Origin: a virus
Virus record (IMG/VR): IMGVR_UViG_3300042542_003555
Location: 96,984 to 160,983 of that record
Length of the DNA: 64,000 bases
Reading direction: 5' to 3' (one strand)
Below the pieces are notes generated by a model that did no database searches, was not told where the DNA came from, and saw only the letters and a program-made list of their open reading frames with translations. Both the position numbers and the translations under genes were made by a program. Shown piece after piece: positions 1 to 6,236 of this stretch. Every line of letters begins with the position of its first letter. Within the stretch, counting starts at the first letter, position 1.

Positions 1-58
1 GACCATTTACTTGGTTTTTAGTGCGGCGAAAGCCGGCTTTTGGGACGCCTCTTGGCAT
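1..58 (-). CDS. Start of a small basic protein (cut by window edge)
   Basis: The first 19 codons read MPRGVPKAGFRRTKNQVNG and the frame runs off the window. AAGGAG lies seven bases before the ATG, and a near-consensus promoter (103-131) lies just upstream. The basic RGVPKAG start recalls small phage DNA-binding proteins, but too little is visible to name it. Confidence 0.75.
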   Translation of the reverse strand, partial: MPRGVPKAGFRRTKNQVNG

Positions 59-102
59 AATAGCTCCTTATCAATAAACTACATTCATCACAATATGGAT
101 AC

Positions 103-131
103 AGTATAGGGCTATTGGTGCAAATTGTCAA
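103..131 (-). promoter_or_regulatory. Early sigma70 promoter, copy 1
   Basis: TTGACA (126-131), a 17-base spacer and TATACT (103-108), followed by GTATCCATA. It drives the gene cut by the left edge. It is one of eight near-identical copies in the first 5.7 kb. Confidence 0.9.
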
Positions 132-136
132 GGGTT

Positions 137-226
137 TTATCCTCTTATTCCTATTAAAAATAAGAGAACCGTTGCTATAAATGCAACAATTCCTGAAGAT
201 AGCAGAATAGCAAGGTCCTCTTTCAT
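137..226 (-). CDS. 29-residue membrane peptide
   Basis: This small ORF starts five bases after the stop of the gene before it and ends at promoter copy 1. A short charged start is followed by one hydrophobic segment (about residues 6-26) and an Arg-Gly end, so it would be a single-span inner-membrane peptide. No clear Shine-Dalgarno is seen; translational coupling is likely. Function unknown. Confidence 0.5.
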   Translation of the reverse strand: MKEDLAILLSSGIVAFIATVLLFLIGIRG

Positions 227-230
227 GTTA

Positions 231-410
231 TCAGGCTGTAAACGGTACTCTGCCCGCCATTGCAGGTTCAAAGGCAAAGTATAGATTCAGGATGGCTAAG
301 GCTAGACTAGTGCCCCATACCTTCCATCCGTTGCCGATTCTATAATCAACCAAAGCCATCATAGCCATGCCAAGTCCGGCAATCATACAAAAAACATTCA
401 TTGCACCCAT
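231..410 (-). CDS. Small two-span membrane protein
   Basis: 59 residues with hydrophobic stretches at about 4-22 and 32-50 separated by a short charged turn. The ATG at 410 is preferred over one at 437 because GGAG lies seven bases before it and it begins next to the stop of the upstream gene. Last but one gene of the operon from promoter copy 2. Function unknown. Confidence 0.7.
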   Translation of the reverse strand: MGAMNVFCMIAGLGMAMMALVDYRIGNGWKVWGTSLALAILNLYFAFEPAMAGRVPFTA

Positions 411-411
411 G

Positions 412-594
412 TTATACTCCATTCCTATATTTTTCAAGTTTATAGTTCCAAAATTCTAAGGTGCTGGCTAATTGCATACCCGCAGCCTCAACCCCAATAA
501 GCTTACCCTGGGGTGACGGATTATTCATTACCGCTTCCAATCGGTGTATTAGGTCAATGATAGAATTATTCATTTCAATTTCCAACTCGGTCAT
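412..594 (-). CDS. Small helical protein, unknown
   Basis: 60 residues, mostly charged and probably helical. The start overlaps the stop of the 147-residue gene upstream by ATGA, and GAGGAAA supplies a ribosome site. Unknown function, part of the early operon 137-1789. Confidence 0.75.
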   Translation of the reverse strand: MTELEIEMNNSIIDLIHRLEAVMNNPSPQGKLIGVEAAGMQLASTLEFWNYKLEKYRNGV

Positions 595-1034
595 ACAGTT
601 TCCTCCTTCAATACTTCATTCAGGTTTTTAAATTCATGACCATAGGCAGATACTAGCCATTCGCCCTGGTCGTACAGGTAAAAATACTCTGCTCCTGTAG
701 GATCATAGTATTCCACAAAGGCATCAAAATTTTCAAAGGTTTTGTATTCGGTGCCTTTTTCACCACGGTCACGACCATAATAAGTGGTCATTTCCTTATA
801 ATTTTGTTTTTCTATTTCATCAAGGTTATAGGTATCGAATGGGTGTTTCACACCAATTTCAGGACCCAGGCTTGATATATCGCCTAGACTGATTAAGGCT
901 TTGATTGTTTCGGGGTCGGTGTAGTTTTCTGCTAGAATAGCACCATTGTGGGAAGGATAGCCATCCCAATGACAATAGACTGCCATGATATCACCATTTT
1001 CCAATTTGATGCCGATAGCGGAACGAGTAGCCAT
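591..1034 (-). CDS. Conserved phage protein with MATRS start
   Basis: 147 residues. The opening MATRSAIGIKLENG and the following YCHWDGYP signature, with a tyrosine-rich second half, match a protein often seen in large phages of Gram-negative bacteria, with no role known to me. A GGAG ribosome site lies before the ATG, and the gene overlaps its neighbours on both sides (TAATG and ATGA). It is the largest gene of this early operon, so it may be its main product. Confidence 0.85.
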   Translation of the reverse strand: MATRSAIGIKLENGDIMAVYCHWDGYPSHNGAILAENYTDPETIKALISLGDISSLGPEIGVKHPFDTYNLDEIEKQNYKEMTTYYGRDRGEKGTEYKTFENFDAFVEYYDPTGAEYFYLYDQGEWLVSAYGHEFKNLNEVLKEETV

Positions 1035-1174
1035 TATTTTTTCTCCATAATAAATTTGATTATTTCCTTGGCGTCCTTCATTGAGGAAGTTTCCACTGCC
1101 GCTTCAATGTAGTCCCAATAGGTTTCTTCGAGGTCATTCAGTAAATGATCCAATATTTGTCGTTTTCGGTTCAT
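1034..1174 (-). CDS. 46-residue helical protein
   Basis: MNRKRQILDHLLNDLEETYW opens a charged helical protein. The start overlaps the stop of the gene before by ATGA and the end overlaps the next start by TAATG. Both junctions and the amphipathic composition support a real gene. Unknown function. Confidence 0.75.
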   Translation of the reverse strand: MNRKRQILDHLLNDLEETYWDYIEAAVETSSMKDAKEIIKFIMEKK

Positions 1175-1341
1175 AGAATGTCCGAATTCAAAAGGTCAAT
1201 CAGGTTGTCCCAAATTTTTTGTTTTTCAGAATCATTAGCGGTTGCCCATTGATTCCAAAATTCTGCCTGTGGACGGAAGCCAGTGGCATCCTTGTGGAGG
1301 TCAGATACCTCCAATTCCTTGAAGGTATATTGATTAGGCAT
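1171..1341 (-). CDS. Small conserved-looking phage protein
   Basis: 56 residues beginning MPNQYTFKELEVSDLHKDAT, rich in Trp and Phe. The ATG at 1341 is chosen over 1359 because it overlaps the upstream stop by only eight bases. The start resembles small proteins of other T4-like phages, from memory and not checked. Unknown function. Confidence 0.75.
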   Translation of the reverse strand: MPNQYTFKELEVSDLHKDATGFRPQAEFWNQWATANDSEKQKIWDNLIDLLNSDIL

Positions 1342-1573
1342 TTTCACGGTCCATAACATAAGTAAAGATTACCCACTTGGCACGGTTCAATAATTGGCGC
1401 TGGGCTTCAATTGTATGAAAATCTGGTTGCTCATAAGCCATCATTTCCTGGGCATCGGATAACATGGATGCGGCTATCATTCCAGGACCAGATAATTTGA
1501 AGGTGATGCTAGATTCTACACTTTCACGCAATTGGGCTTCGGTGCAGCCATACATGGAAATTTCCTGATTCAT
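1334..1573 (-). CDS. Small early protein, unknown
   Basis: 79 residues, Met- and Glu-rich, probably helical. GGAG lies seven bases before the ATG. Second gene of the operon from promoter copy 2. Unknown function. Confidence 0.75.
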   Translation of the reverse strand: MNQEISMYGCTEAQLRESVESSITFKLSGPGMIAASMLSDAQEMMAYEQPDFHTIEAQRQLLNRAKWVIFTYVMDRENA

Positions 1574-1588
1574 TTTAATCTCCTAATC

Positions 1589-1789
1589 TCACAGGTTCAT
1601 ATAATCGGAGCCACCGAAGGCGTACTCCATGCGGGTAACGTACAGGTATTCCTCGGCTTCGGCTTCAGAATAAAAACTTTTGAGTTTGGTGCCTACACGG
1701 CCAGTGGCAGTGGGTGCCCATTCAACCACGCACCACTCAGGCAGGCGGTCGTCATCGCCATCATAAAAATCCACAGAGAATCGTTCCAT
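1589..1789 (-). CDS. Acidic small early protein
   Basis: 66 residues, starting MERFSVDFYDGDDDRLPEW. A longer reading to 1831 would begin inside promoter copy 2, so the ATG with AAGGAG before it is taken. First gene after the promoter. Acidic, with no motif recognised; host-takeover factors are often of this kind, but that is only a guess. Confidence 0.75.
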   Translation of the reverse strand: MERFSVDFYDGDDDRLPEWCVVEWAPTATGRVGTKLKSFYSEAEAEEYLYVTRMEYAFGGSDYMNL

Positions 1790-1819
1790 TACAGTCTCCT
1801 TATCAATCAATATGGATAC

Positions 1820-1848
1820 AGTATAGGGCACCTATGCCGAATTGTCAA
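1820..1848 (-). promoter_or_regulatory. Early sigma70 promoter, copy 2
   Basis: TTGACA (1843-1848), 17 bases, TATACT (1820-1825), GTATCCATA. It heads the eight-gene operon 1789 to 137. The -35 box overlaps the end of the gene before it. Confidence 0.92.
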
Positions 1849-1982
1849 GGGTTATTCAATTCCCATAGCCAATCTTCCAGATTGTCATATTGATAATCTG
1901 CCCATTCCCAAAAAGGTCTTAATAATAGCAGAGGCAATAGCATTGTCAATCTGACAACCCAGGTTAGTACCCACTTACACAC
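1845..1982 (-). CDS. Small membrane protein (GTG start)
   Basis: 45 residues if read from the GTG at 1982, which overlaps the stop of the preceding gene. A hydrophobic Trp/Leu-rich stretch (about residues 4-22) is followed by an acidic, aromatic tail. Longer upstream starts would lie deep inside the neighbour. Probably a single-span membrane peptide; the start is uncertain. Confidence 0.5.
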   Translation of the reverse strand: MCKWVLTWVVRLTMLLPLLLLRPFWEWADYQYDNLEDWLWELNNP

Positions 1983-2196
1983 TTTCACAATTGATAATAT
2001 TAGCATTTGGAAAATATTGTCTAAAAAACAATTCCGCATTAGTTTCATTATTGACACCATTCACCGTGACCTCATAAGGGGTCTCTAGGTCGTGGACCGT
2101 ATAGGTGATGGTATACTTGCCTCGGCCTTCGGAGCCTCCTGTAGCCTTGATTTTAGGCTCCTTGGGCTTGTTTTTACTGCCCTTGGGTCTACCCAT
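1975..2196 (-). CDS. Small protein with AT-hook-like start
   Basis: 73 residues. The start MGRPKGSKNKPKEPK contains GRPKGSKNK, like the AT-hook core (GRP) that binds AT-rich DNA minor groove; the remainder looks like a small beta domain. GGAG lies seven bases before the ATG. DNA binding is an inference from the hook-like motif only. Confidence 0.8.
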   Translation of the reverse strand: MGRPKGSKNKPKEPKIKATGGSEGRGKYTITYTVHDLETPYEVTVNGVNNETNAELFFRQYFPNANIINCESV

Positions 2197-2197
2197 G

Positions 2198-2371
2198 CTA
2201 TACTCCTAGGCTGGTAGGCAGGTCTGCCACGGTAAAGCGGCTAGCATACAGGTTCAGCCGTTGCCAGGCCCATAGGTCTGTTATCTTATTGAAAACAGGA
2301 CCAAACAGGTAGCCTGAGGTTTCAATGCAGGTCTGCCAGCCGCCTGCTACATTCTTACATGTAATTTTCAT
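2198..2371 (-). CDS. 57-residue aromatic-rich protein
   Basis: Begins MKITCKNVAGGWQTCIETSG and continues with several Trp, Tyr and Phe residues. AAGGAG precedes the ATG, the start overlaps the upstream stop by ATGA and the stop lies inside the ribosome site of the next gene. Unknown function. Confidence 0.75.
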   Translation of the reverse strand: MKITCKNVAGGWQTCIETSGYLFGPVFNKITDLWAWQRLNLYASRFTVADLPTSLGV

Positions 2372-2514
2372 TTTTTCTCCTTGAATACTTTTTTCACTTC
2401 GGCAATGGATACTTGCAATTCCATCGATATAAAATCCAGGGTATCGAATTCCTTGCCTTTAGGATCGCCTACTTGTTTGGCTAATTCCAAAACTTTTGTT
2501 TTAAAGGTTTTCAT
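2368..2514 (-). CDS. 48-residue basic helical protein
   Basis: Lys-rich, with a start directly after the stop of the gene before it and an ATGA overlap with the gene after it. The C-terminal half looks helix-turn-helix-like in spacing, but this cannot be established. Unknown function. Confidence 0.7.
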   Translation of the reverse strand: MKTFKTKVLELAKQVGDPKGKEFDTLDFISMELQVSIAEVKKVFKEKK

Positions 2515-2748
2515 TTAAAACTCCTCGCCATAATATCCATAATCCTCATCGGTGCCGTAGCCAGCTGAGGCCATAGCGGAATCAAAATCGCCGTCCATAG
2601 ATTCATCATAAGCCTCGGCCATTTGATCCATCATTTCCTCAAAAATCAATTCTACGTCCCAAATGGACATGTTAAACTTTTCGGCAATTTGCGCCCAGGT
2701 CAGGTCACCAGCGGAAATTTCATCTTGCACTTTTGATACGATATTCAT
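2515..2748 (-). CDS. Acidic early protein with HTH-like start
   Basis: 77 residues. The N-terminal half (DLTWAQIAEKFNMSIWDVE, residues 15-33) has the spacing of a helix-turn-helix of sigma/resolvase type. The C-terminal half is a strongly acidic Asp/Glu/Tyr tail. AAGGAG precedes the ATG; first gene after promoter copy 3. The shape would suit a transcription modulator, by inference only. Confidence 0.75.
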   Translation of the reverse strand: MNIVSKVQDEISAGDLTWAQIAEKFNMSIWDVELIFEEMMDQMAEAYDESMDGDFDSAMASAGYGTDEDYGYYGEEF

Positions 2749-2779
2749 TTGATATCTCCTTTGTTCACGTTATGGATAC

Positions 2780-2808
2780 AGTATAGGGTAAGTGGTGCGA
2801 ATTGTCAA
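2780..2808 (-). promoter_or_regulatory. Early sigma70 promoter, copy 3
   Basis: TTGACA (2803-2808), 17 bases, TATACT (2780-2785), with the shared GTATCCATA. Heads the five-gene operon 2748 to 1845. Confidence 0.92.
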
Positions 2809-2811
2809 GGG

Positions 2812-3018
2812 TTATTCCTCATCCTCATCCTGTGATTCTATAATACCTCGTTCTAGCATTTCCGACAACAATTCGGCGTCGGACAGGTCACGCCATCCCT
2901 TGACACCAAATTCTAGTATATTTGACAAGTATTCAAAATCACGGTTGGCAATACATTCCGTTACGGTATTGATATCATCGGCCAGCAGGTCCTGAATGGC
3001 TTTTTCACGGTTAAACAT
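2812..3018 (-). CDS. Acidic small early protein
   Basis: 68 residues, helical, ending in an Asp/Glu run. The repeated pairing of helical body and acidic tail resembles its neighbour at 2515-2748. Second gene of the operon from promoter copy 4, after a 28-base gap. Unknown function. Confidence 0.75.
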   Translation of the reverse strand: MFNREKAIQDLLADDINTVTECIANRDFEYLSNILEFGVKGWRDLSDAELLSEMLERGIIESQDEDEE

Positions 3019-3046
3019 AATTTACCTTTCTTTGGTTAGTGGCCAC

Positions 3047-3796
3047 TTAGGCAGCCATCATCATAACAGTAGGATACTTGACAAAGCCGCTGGTATCTTT
3101 TTTTGCTTTGCCTTTTGCATACAGGCCAACAATAACACCTTTAGGATCAAGGAATCGCAGGTCGGAATCGTCACCATTGAATACAGGACGGCCATTGTAG
3201 AATTCAGGCATAGGCATTGTTTTCTTGATACCAAACACCGTTGCTACATTGTAACCTTGCTCAATGGCTTTGGCCACGTCGGAATCGTTACCATCAGCGG
3301 CAGAGAATGTCAAGTGGTAGTTAGGAATATGCTTGATTTTACGACCTAGAATCTTGGTGTAATCATAGAATTGTACCTCAGGGAATGCAAAGAAAATATT
3401 GTCATATTGCACACCGTTACGGATAACAGAGTATTTTTCAAAGGCAAGGTCAGAGGTGCCGTTCAGGCGGAATACAGGAATCAGATTAAGCCTTGCGGAT
3501 TGTTTAATTGCTTTTTCAATATCAGCAACCAGCCACTCCATGAAACCTGCTCGTTCCTCAAAGAAAAATTGGGTCTTGCGGATTCTTGCTTTTTGGATAA
3601 CGTTAGTGGTCTCGCCTTTTTTAAACATGCCGCCACGTCCTGCGGTATTGAGGCAGGCTTCCGCACAACCAGGAGTGGCTTTAGGGCAGGTCTGATAGCC
3701 GCTGAGGTTAGCAGGTGCGAGGTGCAGGATATAGGTGTTATAGCCTTGCTTAGTGCCTTTGAGAATCTTAGGATTACCTGTGGATAGCAATTTCAT
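3047..3796 (-). CDS. GP88-family-like protein with Cys cluster
   Basis: 249 residues, by far the largest gene of the early region. It carries a cysteine cluster CPKATPGCAEACL near residue 38 (C-x6-C-x3-C) followed by a Gly-rich turn, later a FRLNGTSDLAFE segment and a GYNVATVFG segment. This pattern matches the phage gene product 88 family, which resembles Gp37/Gp68-type radical-SAM-like phage proteins. The cysteines could hold an iron-sulfur cluster. No substrate is known. AAGGA lies before the ATG and promoter copy 4 is 39 bases upstream. Confidence 0.75.
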   Translation of the reverse strand: MKLLSTGNPKILKGTKQGYNTYILHLAPANLSGYQTCPKATPGCAEACLNTAGRGGMFKKGETTNVIQKARIRKTQFFFEERAGFMEWLVADIEKAIKQSARLNLIPVFRLNGTSDLAFEKYSVIRNGVQYDNIFFAFPEVQFYDYTKILGRKIKHIPNYHLTFSAADGNDSDVAKAIEQGYNVATVFGIKKTMPMPEFYNGRPVFNGDDSDLRFLDPKGVIVGLYAKGKAKKDTSGFVKYPTVMMMAA

Positions 3797-3834
3797 AATT
3801 TTTCCTTTTTCTTATAATCAATCAATATGGATAC

Positions 3835-3863
3835 AGTATAGTGGCATCCATGCCAATTGTCAA
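3835..3863 (-). promoter_or_regulatory. Early sigma70 promoter, copy 4
   Basis: TTGACA (3858-3863), 17 bases, TATACT (3835-3840). Drives the GP88-like gene and the 68-residue gene after it. Confidence 0.9.
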
Positions 3864-3882
3864 TAGGCCAGCAAGGAATATT

Positions 3883-4062
3883 TCAATCCCCAAAGGTGTA
3901 TGATAATTGATAACCTTCTGCCTCATACTGATCCCCAATGGAGATTAGCATTTCCGTAATAACCGCATCGGTAGCGGAAGGATGCTTTTCTTGCAACACC
4001 GCTGTGGAGGTTATCATAAAATCACCATTATCCTTACGGGCACACAAATTAATAAAAAACAT
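3883..4062 (-). CDS. 59-residue early protein
   Basis: Begins MFFINLCARKDNGDFMITST and ends in an acidic GDQYEAEGYQ-type segment. GAGAGGAA lies before the ATG; second gene after promoter copy 5. Unknown function. Confidence 0.72.
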   Translation of the reverse strand: MFFINLCARKDNGDFMITSTAVLQEKHPSATDAVITEMLISIGDQYEAEGYQLSYTFGD

Positions 4063-4076
4063 ATAATTCCTCTCAA

Positions 4077-4268
4077 TTAACCTATTGATAAAATTTCAGA
4101 TTGTTTCAAAATAACACTATTCCTTACACCGCTATAGACTGTTATCGGTTTGATAAGGTCCACATAATAGATTAATTCATTCCTACGCATACGGTATTCA
4201 CGGATTGTACCTTTGACAAGATATTCATTTAGATAATTTCCAGTAATTGTCATTCCGTTAAGGTTCAT
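4077..4268 (-). CDS. Small early protein, beta-rich
   Basis: 63 residues starting MNLNGMTITGNYLNEYLVKG. The ATG at 4268 follows CGGAGATT; a start at 4283 would reduce the leader to almost nothing. Alternating hydrophobic residues suggest a small beta barrel. Unknown function. Confidence 0.72.
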   Translation of the reverse strand: MNLNGMTITGNYLNEYLVKGTIREYRMRRNELIYYVDLIKPITVYSGVRNSVILKQSEILSIG

Positions 4269-4298
4269 ATAATCTCCGTTCAATCAATCAATGGATAC

Positions 4299-4327
4299 AG
4301 TATAGAGGAAAGTGGCTGAATTGTCAA
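4299..4327 (-). promoter_or_regulatory. Early sigma70 promoter, copy 5
   Basis: TTGACA (4322-4327), 17 bases, TATACT (4299-4304), GTATCCAT. Heads the two small genes 4268 and 4062. Confidence 0.9.
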
Positions 4328-4690
4328 TAGTCTATAGTGGATCCGCAGAAAATACTGTTATCCAAAAGATAACCGCAGAATATATCAGAGGAATACTATG
4401 ACCCAGTGGTTCCTGATAGATTTTGGCTATTGGTGCGCTTAGTAGGTCGCTGGTGCCTCTGGGTATTGGGTCTTTATGCGAGCCACCGAGTAATCCTTTC
4501 AGATTGGACAGGCTGAGAGGGTCGGAGAGAGGTTATTTAAGGGTCTCTGATCCATCCATAGTAGCCTGAAAATACCCTCGGAGAACCCTTAAGGGCACGG
4601 AGGTTGTTATACGGACAATCAATTGCAATAATGATAACATCTAGTGCAGGAGTGGATTAGGATACCAGATTTTGCTGCATCTCCAATAGT
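4328..4690 (-). ncRNA. Candidate untranslated early RNA (about 360 nt)
   Basis: No ORF longer than about 15 codons with a ribosome site is seen on either strand. The stretch has its own promoter (4694-4722), which lies directly past a strong terminator (4733-4764), so it is an independent minus-strand unit. It holds a hairpin GTTATC/GATAAC (4357-4373) flanked by a direct CCGCAGAA repeat (4343 and 4373) and a CCCTTAAGGG palindrome near 4590. No U-tract end is seen before promoter copy 5. Function unknown; it could be a regulatory RNA or a decoy. Confidence 0.55.
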
Positions 4691-4693
4691 GTA

Positions 4694-4722
4694 ATATTAC
4701 AGTGGACTGGCTGAATTGTCAA
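4694..4722 (-). promoter_or_regulatory. Promoter of the orphan RNA unit
   Basis: TTGACA (4717-4722), 17 bases, TAATAT (4694-4699). The -35 side matches the early promoter family, but the -10 and downstream parts differ. Nothing translatable follows for about 370 bases. Confidence 0.7.
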
Positions 4723-4732
4723 GGCTTATACC

Positions 4733-4764
4733 AAAAAAATCCTCTAGTTTTTATACTAGAGGAT
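4733..4764 (-). terminator. Intrinsic terminator
   Basis: Nine-base stem ATCCTCTAG/CTAGAGGAT (4739-4747 with 4756-4764), then seven U residues on the minus strand. It ends the Lys/Ala-rich gene transcript from promoter copy 6. Confidence 0.92.
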
Positions 4765-4782
4765 CTTATCATATTACTAAGC

Positions 4783-5082
4783 TTAGGCTGTTGCAAACTT
4801 AGTAACGGTTACAGGGCTAGGCTTTTTGGCTGCCTTTTTTGCTTTGATGCCCACTTTGGGGGTTTCGAGGGCTAGGAGTTTCGCTTTGAGTTTTTCAATA
4901 CGGGCAGCCTTTTTGGCTTCACGGTCTTGGGCTTTGAGTGCCTTCAGCATGGCTTTAGTGGCCTTCTGGGTTGCACGGAATTCCTTGTCGTCCTCTCGGG
5001 CAGCCTTGTACTGGGCACGGAGGGACTTGAGGTTAGCGGCAGCGGAGGCAATATCAGCCTTCAGGAGTTGGAGCTTGGTCAT
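4783..5082 (-). CDS. Lys/Ala-rich coiled-coil protein
   Basis: 99 residues, almost entirely Lys, Ala, Arg, Leu and Glu: a long helix or coiled coil (about 1-75), then a histone-like KAKKAAKKPSP tail. Such composition fits nucleic-acid binding, by analogy with histone H1-like tails. It is a single-gene unit with its own promoter and a strong terminator. GC-rich codons set it apart from later genes. Confidence 0.8.
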   Translation of the reverse strand: MTKLQLLKADIASAAANLKSLRAQYKAAREDDKEFRATQKATKAMLKALKAQDREAKKAARIEKLKAKLLALETPKVGIKAKKAAKKPSPVTVTKFATA

Positions 5083-5116
5083 GGTGTTTCCTTTCGTTTT
5101 TAATCAGTATGGATAC

Positions 5117-5145
5117 AGTATAGGGTACCTGGTGCGAATTGTCAA
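5117..5145 (-). promoter_or_regulatory. Early sigma70 promoter, copy 6
   Basis: TTGACA (5140-5145), 17 bases, TATACT (5117-5122), GTATCCATA. Drives the Lys/Ala-rich gene. Confidence 0.92.
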
Positions 5146-5163
5146 GGGTTTACCTCAGGACTA

Positions 5164-5358
5164 TTAGCAGTCCTCTACCTCAAAATCATCCATGAGGCTG
5201 TCGATATAGTCATTCAGATAACAATTGTAGGCGATCGGATCGCATTCCTTGAGGATGGTCGAGCGGTTGAATTGTATACCTGCTACCTCGACGGTACCTT
5301 CACAATCCAAGGCATCCTCGAACATCTCCACAGCGGTGGCGTAGGATATTGATTCCAT
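5164..5358 (-). CDS. Acidic small early protein
   Basis: 64 residues, net acidic, ending DDFEVEDC, with three further Cys residues. AAGGAG precedes the ATG; only gene between promoter copies 7 and 6. Unknown function. Confidence 0.75.
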   Translation of the reverse strand: MESISYATAVEMFEDALDCEGTVEVAGIQFNRSTILKECDPIAYNCYLNDYIDSLMDDFEVEDC

Positions 5359-5390
5359 TATTTTCTCCTTTAATTAATCACTATGGATAC

Positions 5391-5419
5391 AGTATAGCGG
5401 CATTCCTGCCAATTGTCAA
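5391..5419 (-). promoter_or_regulatory. Early sigma70 promoter, copy 7
   Basis: TTGACA (5414-5419), 17 bases, TATACT (5391-5396), GTATCCATA. Confidence 0.92.
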
Positions 5420-5422
5420 GGG

Positions 5423-5515
5423 TTATTTGGTCTTGCGGTCTTGATAAGCATCCCAGATAAGATAAGGACCTACAAGGACTGTCAGTATTGCAAAGATGAT
5501 ATCGATGGTTTCCAT
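5423..5515 (-). CDS. 30-residue membrane peptide
   Basis: METIDIIFAILTVLVGPYLI opens a single-span peptide with a charged AYQDRKTK end. It starts five bases after the stop of the 43-residue peptide gene and has no clear ribosome site of its own, so coupling is likely. Function unknown. Confidence 0.6.
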   Translation of the reverse strand: METIDIIFAILTVLVGPYLIWDAYQDRKTK

Positions 5516-5520
5516 GATGT

Positions 5521-5652
5521 TTATTTGATAAGGTTGATGATTGTCAGGATTGTATCTTGTCCGTTTTGCAACAGAACGCTTGCAATTGCGATAACAGTAG
5601 CAGAAAAGTAAGCGCCGACAAGGAGGCTTGCTGCAATAATAATACTTTGCAT
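5521..5652 (-). CDS. 43-residue membrane peptide
   Basis: Hydrophobic from about residue 3 to 27, then a short polar tail. GAGAG lies before the ATG; first gene after promoter copy 8. With the next gene it forms a two-peptide membrane pair. Confidence 0.62.
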   Translation of the reverse strand: MQSIIIAASLLVGAYFSATVIAIASVLLQNGQDTILTIINLIK

Positions 5653-5686
5653 TTATATAACTCTCATTTATTGTTTCAGTCTGTAC

Positions 5687-5715
5687 AGTATAGCGGCGAG
5701 GGGTCTAATTGTCAA
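5687..5715 (-). promoter_or_regulatory. Early sigma70 promoter, copy 8
   Basis: TTGACA (5710-5715), 17 bases, TATACT (5687-5692). The downstream part (GTACAGAC) differs from the GTATCCATA of the other copies. Divergent from the plus-strand promoter 44 bases away. Confidence 0.88.
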
Positions 5716-5758
5716 GGGTTAATGCGACAGGTTTTGTCGTTTTACCTACCTCGACCTG

Positions 5759-5787
5759 TTGACAATTTACCTCACTTGCCCCATAAT
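5759..5787 (+). promoter_or_regulatory. Divergent plus-strand promoter
   Basis: TTGACA (5759-5764), 17 bases, CATAAT (5782-5787). It drives the single plus-strand gene of this region. Confidence 0.85.
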
Positions 5788-5823
5788 GTATACATTGATT
5801 AAACAAAACGAAGGAGAAAAAAA

Positions 5824-6063
5824 ATGAATTATTCTTTTAACATCAAATCCACGTACACTGGCATGATGTCCGACCACTATGAGGTTTGTTCTTTTGACAA
5901 CAAATTGATGGGCACTATTTGCCGTAGTGATGTGGAGACTGATGACATTTTCACATATGATGCATTTTTTGCAATGCTCCCTGGGGATGATGATTGGCAT
6001 GATACTGAATTTGCAACATTCGGCGAGGCTCTTGATTTTTTGATAAGAGAATTCAAATCGTAG
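5824..6063 (+). CDS. Acidic protein, divergent single gene
   Basis: 79 residues, Asp/Glu-rich with aromatic residues; no family recognised. AAGGAG precedes the ATG. It has its own promoter and terminator, facing away from all the other early genes. That position and the acidic character would fit a regulator or an anti-host protein, by inference only. Confidence 0.8.
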   Translation: MNYSFNIKSTYTGMMSDHYEVCSFDNKLMGTICRSDVETDDIFTYDAFFAMLPGDDDWHDTEFATFGEALDFLIREFKS

Positions 6064-6072
6064 TATTTTGAC

Positions 6073-6093
6073 AAGTCCTTCGGGACTTTTTTT
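6073..6093 (+). terminator. Intrinsic terminator
   Basis: AAGTCC-TTCG-GGACTT stem with a stable UUCG loop, then a T run to 6093, ten bases after the stop of the plus-strand gene. Confidence 0.92.
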
Positions 6094-6236
6094 GTGCCCT
6101 GGGTGTTGTCAAAAGGATAAGGCTTTGGGAGGGCTTAGTGAAATTAAAAAAAATGCAATATTCTCAAACCCCTAGACCCGTAACTGGAAATCTGGAAGTG
6201 GAACCCACAGAAACCAAAATTTTTTCCGGAGCGGAA

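Noticed and set aside
1532-1954. Plus-strand frame of 140 codons
   Set aside because: Antisense to several minus-strand genes with ribosome sites and without its own; a shadow frame.
4398-4442. Plus-strand 14-codon ORF after AGAGGAA in the orphan RNA region
   Set aside because: No plus-strand promoter is seen and it is antisense to the likely transcript. It could be chance.
4826-5167. Plus-strand 113-codon frame
   Set aside because: It is the complement of the Lys/Ala-rich gene; such composition opens the opposite frame.
103-5715. TACTGTAT in the early promoters looked like half a LexA box
   Set aside because: A LexA site needs CTGT-N8-ACAG; no second half with that spacing occurs. The bases are part of the -10 and +1 region.
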